A model generated the notes under the pieces. That model did no database searches. It worked only from the letters and a program-made list of their open reading frames with translations, and was not told where the DNA came from. This document shows, one piece after another, positions 1 through 6,448 of a stretch of 7,195 nt of DNA. The DNA lies in NCBI GenBank assembly GCA_031278595.1, contig JAITKE010000101.1, positions 1 to 7,195 of the forward strand. The letters run 5' to 3'. The stretch's first letter is position 1. Each line of letters begins with the position of its first letter. The DNA is from Puniceicoccales bacterium. GTDB lineage: Bacteria > Verrucomicrobiota > Verrucomicrobiia > Opitutales > JAIRLG01. Position numbers and translations under genes: made by a program.

Positions 1-272
1 TCCATGCTAGTGGATGGGGATGGAGCTCGAAGATGGAGAGCTGTTAAGATTGGTCTGTTGGGGTCATACACAACCTCCGTCCCTGTGCAAATGCACGCGT
101 CCAAGGGTATGTGAAAGTCCCCATTCCCTACACTAAGCCACGATGTATCCCAAGATATAGTCCCTCTCGGGAGTAATTCTGCTTGCGGCAACTCCCCCCA
201 GGCGCCGCTGCTCGCTGCGGCCAGCGCCGCTCCTGTCGCTACCATTTTTAGTCTATTTTTGATTTTGTTCAT
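1..272 (-). CDS. Hypothetical exported protein, 5' part only
   Basis: The minus strand is open from an ATG at 270-272 through the left window edge, giving about 90 residues with no stop. The N-terminus is a classic Sec signal peptide: a basic stretch (MNKIKNRLK), a hydrophobic Ala-rich core (MVATGAALAAASS), then GAWGE, with likely signal peptidase I cleavage after SGA or AWG. The visible mature part contains a DACICTG segment with two close cysteines and is otherwise unremarkable. I recognise no family. No convincing Shine-Dalgarno sequence precedes the ATG; the upstream 25 bases are AT-rich. The clear signal peptide, rather than the start context, is why I call it a gene. It lies downstream of the giant gene on the same strand, but the gap of about 320 bp argues against tight co-transcription. 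Confidence 0.7.
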   Translation of the reverse strand, partial: MNKIKNRLKMVATGAALAAASSGAWGELPQAELLPRGTISWDTSWLSVGNGDFHIPLDACICTGTEVVYDPNRPILTALHLRAPSPSTSM

Positions 273-297
273 AAGTCTTATTGTTTAGTTATTATTC

Positions 298-561
298 TCA
301 AAAGGTTTTTCGGCCTCCACTTAATCTTTCATCACATTGAGGATGGGCTGTCAATAGAAAATCTCTCACGTGGGGAAACATTCTGCAAAACTCATCGAAG
401 ATGTCAAGAGATGTCGGAGTAAAATCGCAAACTTCTCCTTTTTTCGACAGGAACCCGGAACGCCTCGCGACGCTAGGGAATTCCCGCTCTCTACGATGAA
501 AGTCTTCATAGAAGGAGCCGTAAAAAGACAACGGAAGAAGTGCTGGCAAGAGAAAAATCAT
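298..561 (-). CDS. Doubtful small ORF (87 aa) in an AT-richer gap
   Basis: This ATG-started ORF of 87 codons fills most of the 318-bp interval between the giant gene (stop at 591) and the exported-protein gene (start at 272), leaving gaps of 29 and 25 bp on the same strand. The N-terminus is hydrophobic (MIFLLPALLPLSFYG) and could be a short signal or membrane segment. The remainder is charged and aromatic-rich (for example FYEDFHRRERE and DIFDEFCRMF). There is no Shine-Dalgarno sequence, and I recognise no family. The interval is visibly less GC-rich than the flanking genes, so this could be a small orphan gene, a decayed gene remnant, or chance. A 66-codon GTG-started ORF on the opposite strand covers the same stretch and is no better supported. 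I see no terminator or RNA gene in the interval. Confidence 0.3.
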   Translation of the reverse strand: MIFLLPALLPLSFYGSFYEDFHRREREFPSVARRSGFLSKKGEVCDFTPTSLDIFDEFCRMFPHVRDFLLTAHPQCDERLSGGRKTF

Positions 562-590
562 GAAGAATGAAAAATAATCGTGTATTTACA

Positions 591-3500
591 TTAGGCGCTC
601 ACATAGGGATCCAACCCCAGGCAGCCCTGGAGGGAGGAGAGGAAGTCCTGGGAGCGCAGGGCGGCGAGCTGCTGCTCGGCGTGGACGATGCGCTCGTCCA
701 GCCGAAGCGAATCGGTCGGTTCACCGGGACTCGGAACCAAGCAGCCGGGGTCTGCTTTGGCGGCCTCTGCTCCAGCAGTTCCTACTCCAACGGTTTCTGC
801 CCCGAAAATCCCCGCTTCGGCGATTTCTGTTCCAGTAGTCGCTACTCCGGATGCCGCCTCCGTGGAGGTTCGCAGGGCCTGCATCTCCCCACGACAGCGC
901 TCCCAATGGCGAATCTGCTGCCGGCGAAAGGCCTCCAGACGCCGCTGGTACCAATCCTGGGAACGCAGGGTCTGGGGTTCGAACATCCGGCGGAATTCCG
1001 GAGAGGAGCGCCGCAGGCCATTCGATTCTCCGAAAGCCATGATCTCCAGCAGGGCTCGGAGTGGCGGACAGACGCCCTCGATGGAGCCGTCGTGGAAAAA
1101 AATCTCGGCGGCGCGGCGCTGGGCATCGACGATGTTCGCCAGGCTGCGGGCGAAGAGGTCCAAATCCTGCAGTTCTGGCCGGAGCATCTCCTCACAGAAG
1201 AGCGTTTCCGGACTCGACACGATGCGGCCCAGGAAGGTCTTGACGAAGCTGTCGGTGATGCGGTAGCCCAGGCGACTGGCCTCGACGCACTGGCCCTGGT
1301 GCTGGAAGTCACGGCAAGGCTCCAGATAGCCCTGGGCGATGAGGAAGTTCGCGTCGCGTTCCTGGGCGGATAGTCGACACCAGAGCTCGGGGATGAGGTA
1401 GCTGATGTCGTGCCCGATGGCGTAGCGGGGCCCGAGGCAGCCGGCCGAGGAGATGAAGCCCTGGTAGCCGCTCAGGAGGAAGCTGGTCAGGGCATTGTTG
1501 AGGTCGGTGACTGTGCTCAGGCCGTTGAAGGGGCGCTTGGTCATGGCCCCTTCCAGTCCGCTGCCGGTGGTGGAGGGCGATTTACCGGTGGCGTTGGAGG
1601 CGTATTCCATAAAAAGCTCCGGCAGTTCCAGGTAGTGGAGAGGGTTGTGGACGGAGAGCGGAGGAATGGCGTCCTCCGGCGGGTTGTTGCGGCGGCCGGA
1701 AATGACGGCCTGGACGGCATAGGACACCGGCCTATCTTCCGGCAATCGCCGGGCGAGCCGGGTCGCCTGCTCCAGGAGATAGGCCTTGCGCGGCTGGGTC
1801 AGGTCTTCCCGGTCCTCCAGGTAGCGCGGATTGGTGCTGAGGGAGCCATCGGGCATGTGCCGCCGGACGGAGGGGCAGGCGGCGAAGCGGGGGCCGTCGC
1901 TCCGCTCGGCGAAGTCCTTTAGAAAGCGCTGCATCGGTTCGCTGTAGCGGGAAAAGGCGATGCGGTCGGCCAGCAGGCTTTTAGCCTCCACCTTCGTGAT
2001 GGGGTGCAGGTTGCAGCAAAAGGTCTCGGGCAGGGTCATGAGGAGTTCCGCCTTGCAGTCGGCACCCGGAACCACCGCTTCATCGGGGCGCTGGAAAAGG
2101 CGATATTCGCAGTTGCTGACGCACTTGAGGGACGGGTGGCCCTCGGCGTTAAAGCCCAGCAACCTCTCCGCCGGCACGAGGACGGAGGCGCTGATGTCGT
2201 CCTCCATCTGCCACTTGCAGGCCGGATAGAAATCCTGCCGCAGGGTGAAGAGTCGACCGGTGTGCTGATCCGTAAACCCGACACGCAGATAGCGGGCGAC
2301 GAGCCGGTTGCCCAAATATTTGAGGGCATAGCCCGAATGGCCATTGATCCAATCGACCGAGAAGTGCCGCGGCCAATCTTCTCCCCAGGCGGATTTGTAG
2401 TAGGCTTTTAGGACGAAGAGGAGGTCTTTAATGTGGGGCGGAATCGACTCAACCCAGCGGTTGTGCTCCTCCGTGTAGTCCGGCTGTGGGTGGAATATCT
2501 TGATCACCGAGCCCAGCGAGCGGTGGGGGTCCAGAATCGGCCGCTCTTCCTTCTCCGGCCGACGGTAGCGGTGGGAGAGGTCATGGTGCAGGATCTCCTG
2601 CAGTTGCCGAATATCTTTCTCCAGGTCCTCGCTCAGCACCGTGCCGCGGGAGATATTGCCCGTGAGAGGGCTCGCCATCTCCGACTTCCCGCCGCCGGAA
2701 ACGGTGGAGGGCTTGTGGCAGAAGACGCAGTCCCCCCGGGTGCCGACCAGGCGCCAGCACTCGTCATTCCCCGCCGTTGGGGCCAGCAGTTCGACCCGAT
2801 AGCCCGAGGGCAGCAGGTAGCTCTTGTCCGGCTCCAGCGGAAGGGACTCTTCCTGCCCGCCCCGCTTCCAGCGGACTTCCAGCGGCTGCAGCGTGAAGTG
2901 CGCATCCTCCGGCACGTAGAGGATATCCGGATAGTGGCGGTCGATGGCGTAGCCCTCGGCCTGGGGCACGACGCCGTCGGCATGGGTCTTCAGGACATCG
3001 GCCAGGGTATGCGGGGTCTCCTCTATTTTTTTCAGACAGAACTCGTCCCCCAGGTCGTAGGAGGCAAAGGCCAGGGCGCCGCCGGAATGCTCCTCTTCGC
3101 ACTGGCCGTAAAGATTGGCGGAGTAGCTGAGCTGGGTCTTGATCTCCTTCTTGCCATAGCCGTGGTAGCTGTCGGCGATGAGGGAGATGATGACGCCCTC
3201 CAGCGTACGGGCCATGAGCTTGAAGGGCCGGCCGTTGTGGTAGCGCTCCGACTCGTCCGTCCAGCACATGCCGTCGCGCTTCTGGCGCTCGCTGGCCTCC
3301 GAAATGTGCGGCAGGCCTAGGTCTTTCTTCCGGAGCTGGGTCAGCTGCGGGGCGACGAGGATGCAGCCGCTGTGCCCCGTCCAGGTCTCGGGCTCCAGCG
3401 CGGCGTTGTTCTCGGGCAGCGAGGGCGAGCCGGCCATTCCGAAGATGCTCTCGACGCAATCGATGAAGTTGACCAGCGATCCTGGCGCGAAGAAGCGGAT

Positions 3501-4178
3501 CTCCATCCGCTTTTCCCGACAGAATCCCGGGACTGCTGGGCAGACGACGGGCCGCAGGTAGCTGGAGACGAAGCCGTGGGCCTTGTGCGTCTGATGGGCG
3601 GTGAAGGGAAATTCCAGAAGCGCCTGGGGCGGATGGCAGGCCGCTCTCAACAATCGCGCGAAGGCGATTTTCGGCACCGCTATCTTGTCATCCGGCACGA
3701 CCGGCCCGCCCTCGACGATGTGGAAGACGTCCTTCGTCGTCCGCTTGTCCACCCGGGGGTTGTGCAGAATCCCCTGGGCGACGCGGTAGGAATCGATGTA
3801 GTCCGAATGGAACTCGTCGCCGTCAAAGGGCAGGGCCAGGACGCGGGCGATGCCGTAGCGGTCGGTTTCGAAGGTCTGAAGCGGAATCCACTCGTGCTTG
3901 TCCTCCGGAGGGATTTCGGCGAGAAATCGGTCGAGAAAGTCCGTGATTCTCCGGTCGACCGGCGAGCGGTAGTGGGCCAAGTGCTTCCGCATCTCCCCGG
4001 CATTGGCGAAGAGCGGAGCCGCGATTCGGCTCACGGAATACGGATCGTCCCCGCCTCTCTCGACGGGCTGCCCCATCGCCAGGAGCCGCAGCTGGATGTA
4101 CTCGATGAGCGCCCTGTCCTGCGACACCGCCACCCGTCCCCCGTCTTTCTTCAACCCCAGCGACTCCCTGATATCCAT
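591..4178 (-). CDS. Giant conserved protein of unknown function (1195 aa), PVC-type family
   Basis: This is a 1195-residue cytoplasmic-looking protein with no signal peptide or membrane segment. From memory it belongs to a large uncharacterised family seen in Planctomycetes, Verrucomicrobia and relatives. Conserved-looking blocks are MEIRFFAPGSLVNFIDCVE (225-243), a block rich in Tyr, Lys and Glu around GYGKKEIKTQLSYSANLYG (340-358), EEEHSGGALAF (361-371), and ASRLGYRITDSFVKTFLGR (967-985). CHKPSTVSGGGKSE (487-500) contains SGGGKSE, similar to the P-loop SGxGKSE of HPr kinase and the SGTGKT loop of ATP-dependent PEP carboxykinase, so phosphate or nucleotide binding is possible but unproven. 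Residues 1115-1144 are a three-unit Ala/Gly-rich repeat linking to a charged C-terminal helix. The start is the ATG at 4178, which has GAGG 9 bases upstream. An ATG at 4187 lacks such spacing, and a TTG at 4226 would lie inside the proposed promoter. The gene stands alone, divergent from the Cys-rich gene. Confidence 0.9.
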   Translation of the reverse strand: MDIRESLGLKKDGGRVAVSQDRALIEYIQLRLLAMGQPVERGGDDPYSVSRIAAPLFANAGEMRKHLAHYRSPVDRRITDFLDRFLAEIPPEDKHEWIPLQTFETDRYGIARVLALPFDGDEFHSDYIDSYRVAQGILHNPRVDKRTTKDVFHIVEGGPVVPDDKIAVPKIAFARLLRAACHPPQALLEFPFTAHQTHKAHGFVSSYLRPVVCPAVPGFCREKRMEIRFFAPGSLVNFIDCVESIFGMAGSPSLPENNAALEPETWTGHSGCILVAPQLTQLRKKDLGLPHISEASERQKRDGMCWTDESERYHNGRPFKLMARTLEGVIISLIADSYHGYGKKEIKTQLSYSANLYGQCEEEHSGGALAFASYDLGDEFCLKKIEETPHTLADVLKTHADGVVPQAEGYAIDRHYPDILYVPEDAHFTLQPLEVRWKRGGQEESLPLEPDKSYLLPSGYRVELLAPTAGNDECWRLVGTRGDCVFCHKPSTVSGGGKSEMASPLTGNISRGTVLSEDLEKDIRQLQEILHHDLSHRYRRPEKEERPILDPHRSLGSVIKIFHPQPDYTEEHNRWVESIPPHIKDLLFVLKAYYKSAWGEDWPRHFSVDWINGHSGYALKYLGNRLVARYLRVGFTDQHTGRLFTLRQDFYPACKWQMEDDISASVLVPAERLLGFNAEGHPSLKCVSNCEYRLFQRPDEAVVPGADCKAELLMTLPETFCCNLHPITKVEAKSLLADRIAFSRYSEPMQRFLKDFAERSDGPRFAACPSVRRHMPDGSLSTNPRYLEDREDLTQPRKAYLLEQATRLARRLPEDRPVSYAVQAVISGRRNNPPEDAIPPLSVHNPLHYLELPELFMEYASNATGKSPSTTGSGLEGAMTKRPFNGLSTVTDLNNALTSFLLSGYQGFISSAGCLGPRYAIGHDISYLIPELWCRLSAQERDANFLIAQGYLEPCRDFQHQGQCVEASRLGYRITDSFVKTFLGRIVSSPETLFCEEMLRPELQDLDLFARSLANIVDAQRRAAEIFFHDGSIEGVCPPLRALLEIMAFGESNGLRRSSPEFRRMFEPQTLRSQDWYQRRLEAFRRQQIRHWERCRGEMQALRTSTEAASGVATTGTEIAEAGIFGAETVGVGTAGAEAAKADPGCLVPSPGEPTDSLRLDERIVHAEQQLAALRSQDFLSSLQGCLGLDPYVSA
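747..836 (-). repeat. Three-unit 30-bp in-frame repeat in the giant gene's tail
   Basis: Codons 1115-1144 form three decapeptides that align as TGTEIAEAGI, FGAETVGVGT and AGAEAAKADP, a degenerate period of 10 residues (30 bp) with consensus xGxE. The DNA shows the same period, so it probably arose by tandem duplication. It falls between the conserved family core (ending about residue 1100) and a final charged, helix-prone segment (about 1158-1180). A flexible linker is the simplest reading. Confidence 0.7.
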
Positions 4179-4187
4179 AAACCCCAT

Positions 4188-4191
4188 CCTC
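4188..4191 (-). promoter_or_regulatory. Shine-Dalgarno GAGG for the giant gene
   Basis: GAGG on the minus strand lies 9 bases before the ATG at 4178 and only 0 bases before the alternative ATG at 4187. This spacing decides the start in favour of 4178. Confidence 0.6.
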
Positions 4192-4198
4192 GAGCAAC

Positions 4199-4226
4199 AG
4201 TTTAGGAAATTTTGGAGAGAAGGCAA
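4199..4226 (-). promoter_or_regulatory. Candidate sigma70 promoter of the giant gene
   Basis: On the minus strand TTGCCT (4226-4221) and TAAACT (4204-4199) are separated by 16 bp, each matching four of six consensus positions. Transcription would start near 4192, giving a very short leader that begins at about the Shine-Dalgarno sequence. It is the best pair in this gap but weak on its own. Confidence 0.35.
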
Positions 4227-4254
4227 ATGTAGAATGTCGGGGACTCATCACCAG

Positions 4255-4354
4255 GCCGCCTTGGGGCCCTTCGGGCCCCGGCCCGCTCCGCGGGCCGTGA
4301 GGCAAGGGGGAGGAGCGGCACCGCCGCTCCTCCCCCTTGCCTCACCAAGGCGGC
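4255..4354 (-). repeat. Cloverleaf palindrome element I (outer stem plus three hairpins)
   Basis: Four inverted repeats nest without gaps. The outer stem pairs 4255-4264 (GCCGCCTTGG) with 4345-4354. Inside are hairpins 4263-4269/4273-4279 (7 bp), 4280-4286/4290-4296 (7 bp) and 4297-4319/4323-4345 (23 bp, perfect), each with a 3-base loop. The two innermost outer-stem pairs compete with the adjoining hairpins. I list it on the minus strand because, read that way, the order (long arm, then two short arms) and the short-arm loops (GGA, GAA) match element II at 6449. It lies between two divergent promoters, so it is unlikely to be a terminator for either flanking gene, and neither side carries a T-run. 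It could be a REP- or MITE-like intergenic repeat, a DNA-structure or protein-binding site, or a structured RNA. Confidence 0.85.
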
Positions 4355-4371
4355 GCCGCCCCGCCCACCCA

Positions 4372-4405
4372 CCCCAGGGAGCCCCAGGATTCTCCCTGGG
4401 GCTCC
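4372..4405. repeat. Additional GC-rich hairpin next to element I
   Basis: GGAGCCCCAGG at 4378-4388 pairs perfectly with 4395-4405 around a 6-base loop. An overlapping alternative pairs CCCCAGGGA at 4372-4380 with 4393-4401, so two mutually exclusive foldings exist. There is no T-run on either side, so it does not look like an intrinsic terminator. Confidence 0.65.
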
Positions 4406-4499
4406 TCAGAATACCCCCTTGGGTAGAAAAAACACAGATGTACTTGGCGGAAGCTCCTGGAAGTGTTTTAAACAGCCGGGAGGTTTTTTGCATTGTGGA

Positions 4500-4528
4500 T
4501 TGACGGGGAAGGAAACTGGAGCTAGAAT
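4500..4528 (+). promoter_or_regulatory. Strong sigma70-type promoter of the Cys-rich gene
   Basis: TTGACG (4500-4505) and TAGAAT (4523-4528) are separated by exactly 17 bp; both boxes match five of six consensus bases. Transcription would start near 4535, giving a leader of about 39 nt before the ATG at 4574. This is the main reason for preferring the plus-strand gene over open frames on the opposite strand. Confidence 0.7.
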
Positions 4529-4536
4529 CTCTAGCT
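4520..4536. promoter_or_regulatory. Operator-like palindrome over the -10 box and start site
   Basis: AGCTAGA (4520-4526), a 3-base centre, and TCTAGCT (4530-4536) form a perfect 7-bp inverted repeat. GGAA at 4511 and TTCC at 4537 may lengthen it imperfectly. It covers the -10 hexamer and the expected start point, the position where a dimeric repressor would block initiation. No regulator gene is visible nearby. Confidence 0.45.
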
Positions 4537-4573
4537 TTCCCAATCACTATTGAAACTATTGGATGAGTAGGAT

Positions 4574-4930
4574 ATGAGGAAGATAGTTACCGTGTTAGGA
4601 GTATGGGGAGCCATCGGCTGCTCGGCCCTCTGGGGAGGCCAGACGGGCCCGGGCAAGTGCAAGGCGAACCGTGAGGGGAGCTGTGAGCTGCGCAAGCCGT
4701 GTAAGGGCAAGCAAGGGACTTGTCCCTGCGAATCCCGTCGCTGCAAACGGAGAGGCGGCGGGACTGAGTGTAAGGGGCGTTCTGGGGCGTGTGGGCCGTG
4801 TAAGGGCGAGCGGAGTAAGGGCGAGCCAGGAGCTTGTCCCGGTGAATTCTGTAAGGGAAAACAAAGAACTTGTTCCTGTAGATTCTGTCGGGTCAAACGA
4901 GGTAGGTCGGCGCCCGTCCCGATGCCATGA
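4574..4930 (+). CDS. Small Cys/Lys-rich exported protein, possible lipoprotein (118 aa)
   Basis: I recognise no family. The first 22 residues look like a signal peptide: MRK, a hydrophobic run to residue 15, then AIGC at 13-16, an imperfect lipobox that would make Cys16 the lipidated residue with Ser at +2. Alternatively signal peptidase I could cut around residues 18-22. The rest is hydrophilic and basic, with 14 more cysteines in about 77 residues (29, 37, 43, 50, 52, 57, 66, 73, 76, 88, 93, 100, 102, 105). CKG recurs at 43, 66, 76 and 93, and CKGKQGTCPC (43-52) is echoed by CKGKQRTCSC (93-102), so the gene grew by internal duplication. A disulfide-rich or metal-binding role is plausible, not shown. 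The ATG has purine-rich GGATGAG 6 bases upstream and a good promoter further up. It converges on the ATPase gene with 126 bp between, where I see no terminator. Confidence 0.6.
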   Translation: MRKIVTVLGVWGAIGCSALWGGQTGPGKCKANREGSCELRKPCKGKQGTCPCESRRCKRRGGGTECKGRSGACGPCKGERSKGEPGACPGEFCKGKQRTCSCRFCRVKRGRSAPVPMP

Positions 4931-5056
4931 AGGCGTTTCCCGAGTTTCAGGCCCTGGGTGAAGACTGGAACCGATAGAACGGGCCGGAGGGTGGGCGATG
5001 GGAGGCTCTTCTTCGATTGAAGTTAAGTGGGCCACTAGGAGAAATTCCCCCAAAAC

Positions 5057-6241
5057 TCAAACCGGGAAGCGAAAAGGCAGAAAGTTCTCATCGCGCAGCT
5101 GGAGAAGAAAGTCCTCGCAGGGCAGACAGAGAATGGAATCGATGACGAGGGTCTCACGGCCACGGTAGAGGAAGAGCCGCTTTGCCTCCGGATAGTCCTT
5201 CCCGAAGGCCCGCAGACTGGTCAGATATTCCCTCCGTACGACGGCGCTGTGCTTGACCTCGATGGCCCACAGCTCACCAGGACCATCGAGAATGAAGTCG
5301 ACCTCCAGCCCGGCCTTGGTACGCCAGTAGTATAATTTGGCCCCATCGCCGAAGTAATCGCACCAGGCCCTCAGATGCTGGGCCACCAGGCCTTCGAGGC
5401 AGAAGCCCTCGATCTCCTCCGGCCGGTCGAGCACGCCTTTGGGCCGCAGCGTCCGGTAAATGCCGATGTCGGCATAGTAAAATTTCGCCTTTCCGACCAG
5501 GATTCGCTTGGCCCGTTTGACGAAAATGGGAACGCGGAAGCTTAGCAGAAGATCTTCCAGGATTTCGAAATAGGTCTGGACGGTGGGTTGGGAAGCCCCG
5601 CACTCCCGGGCGATGGAGGCCGCATTGGGTAAGCTGCCATGCGAAAAAGAAGCGAGGGACAGAAAACGCTCAAAGGGGCCTGCGCGGCGGATGAATCCTT
5701 CGTGTTGCACTTCTTTTCCGAGGTAAGTGCCGACGTAGGATTTTAGGGCATCAATCGGGTGCCTTTGCCCCCAGATGACGGGTAGCATGCCGTACTGTAG
5801 CGCCCGGTCGAGTTGGAATTGTGGACCCATTTCGCCCGCCAGGAAAGGATGCATGATGCGCAGAGAGGCCCTGCCTCCGAGGAGGTTGTTGTTCTGCCGT
5901 CGTATCTTCCGGGCGCTCGAGCCGGTCATGACGAACTGCAGCTGAGGGTGAGTTTCGTGGAGGCTATGGACTACGTCGAGCAGTTGGGGTACTTTTTGAA
6001 TCTCGTCTAGGACGATAGTGGTCGATGACTGAGTGGCCAGGTAACCGGGTATCATATCTCGCAGTCGTTCCGGGTTACCGGCATAGAGTCGCGTGTTTTC
6101 GGGCTGAAGGAGGTCTATTTTTAGCGCGTCGGGAAAGGCCTGCTTCAGCCATGACGTCTTGCCCGTTCCCCTCGGCCCGAACAGGAAGAAGGAGTTGAGC
6201 GATGGCGGCAAAAGGCGCCTGACTGTCCTCATTTCGTCCAT
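5057..6241 (-). CDS. AAA_14/DUF4143 family ATPase (394 aa)
   Basis: Typical length and layout for the family. A P-loop ATPase domain carries Walker A GPRGTGKTS (22-30), Walker B TTIVLDEIQ (74-82) and the sensor-like FVMTGSSARKI (103-113). A helical region with a winged-helix-like segment follows (about 207-233, SIARECGASQPTVQTYFEIL). The C-terminal DUF4143 domain has a PD-(D/E)xK-like signature: Asp315 in EVDFIL and Glu328/Lys330 in AIEVK, preceded by YYWRTKAGLE. Family function is not established; proteins like this are often orphan genes with many paralogues. I chose the ATG at 6241; a TTG at 6247 and an ATG at 6232 are alternatives, and none has a strong Shine-Dalgarno sequence. The gene is monocistronic, with an array of palindromes directly in front of it, which suggests autoregulation or another sequence-specific role for that array. 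Confidence 0.93.
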   Translation of the reverse strand: MDEMRTVRRLLPPSLNSFFLFGPRGTGKTSWLKQAFPDALKIDLLQPENTRLYAGNPERLRDMIPGYLATQSSTTIVLDEIQKVPQLLDVVHSLHETHPQLQFVMTGSSARKIRRQNNNLLGGRASLRIMHPFLAGEMGPQFQLDRALQYGMLPVIWGQRHPIDALKSYVGTYLGKEVQHEGFIRRAGPFERFLSLASFSHGSLPNAASIARECGASQPTVQTYFEILEDLLLSFRVPIFVKRAKRILVGKAKFYYADIGIYRTLRPKGVLDRPEEIEGFCLEGLVAQHLRAWCDYFGDGAKLYYWRTKAGLEVDFILDGPGELWAIEVKHSAVVRREYLTSLRAFGKDYPEAKRLFLYRGRETLVIDSILCLPCEDFLLQLRDENFLPFRFPV

Positions 6242-6245
6242 TCTC

Positions 6246-6386
6246 AAAGGTCTACTTTAATTTTTCCTTCCAAAAGTAAAGTACTACTTTAAAAATTCCA
6301 TCCGAAATTAAAGTAGTACTTTAAAATTTCCTTCTAAAACTAAAGTACTACTTTGATTTTTCCTTCCGAAATTAAAGTAGCACTTT
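6246..6386 (-). repeat. Five palindromic 13-mers at exact 32-bp pitch before the ATPase gene
   Basis: The odd palindrome AAAGTA-S-TACTTT occurs at 6246, 6278, 6310, 6342 and 6374. Copies 2-4 are perfect, copy 5 has one changed base and copy 1, nearest the gene, has two. The four 19-bp spacers are also related: each carries RGAWGGA on the minus strand. From copy 2 the centre alternates C, G, C, G, and spacers 2 and 4 resemble each other, as do 1 and 3, so a 64-bp dimer was probably the duplicating unit. The stretch is strongly AT-rich. A 32-bp pitch is three helical turns, putting all sites on one face of the DNA. The last copy ends 5 bases from the ATPase start codon, so this is probably an operator/promoter array; iterons are an alternative. 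Confidence 0.9.
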
Positions 6387-6448
6387 GAAAAATTCCGAAA
6401 ATAGACACCCGAAAATCCCTGTATTTCACGGCGATGTCAACGGCTCGA

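Noticed and set aside
370..570. Plus-strand 66-codon ORF in the AT-richer gap
   Set aside because: It has a GTG start with no Shine-Dalgarno sequence and no recognisable features, and it overlaps the slightly better minus-strand candidate.
567..4205. Long plus-strand open frames opposite the giant gene (for example 567-1373, 2433-3320, 3372-4205)
   Set aside because: They are GC-rich antisense shadows of the continuous 1195-codon minus-strand gene and show low-complexity, family-free translations.
4297..4345. The 23-bp hairpin as an intrinsic terminator
   Set aside because: No T-run follows on either strand and the flanking genes are transcribed away from it.
4595..5053. Minus-strand open frame antisense to the Cys-rich gene (152 codons)
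   Set aside because: It has a TTG start and a Ser/Thr/Leu repetitive translation that mirrors the repeats on the other strand; the plus-strand frame has the promoter, ATG and signal peptide.
6246..6386. The regularly spaced repeats as a CRISPR array
   Set aside because: The 13-bp repeat is too short, the 19-bp spacers are similar to each other rather than unique, and no cas gene is present.
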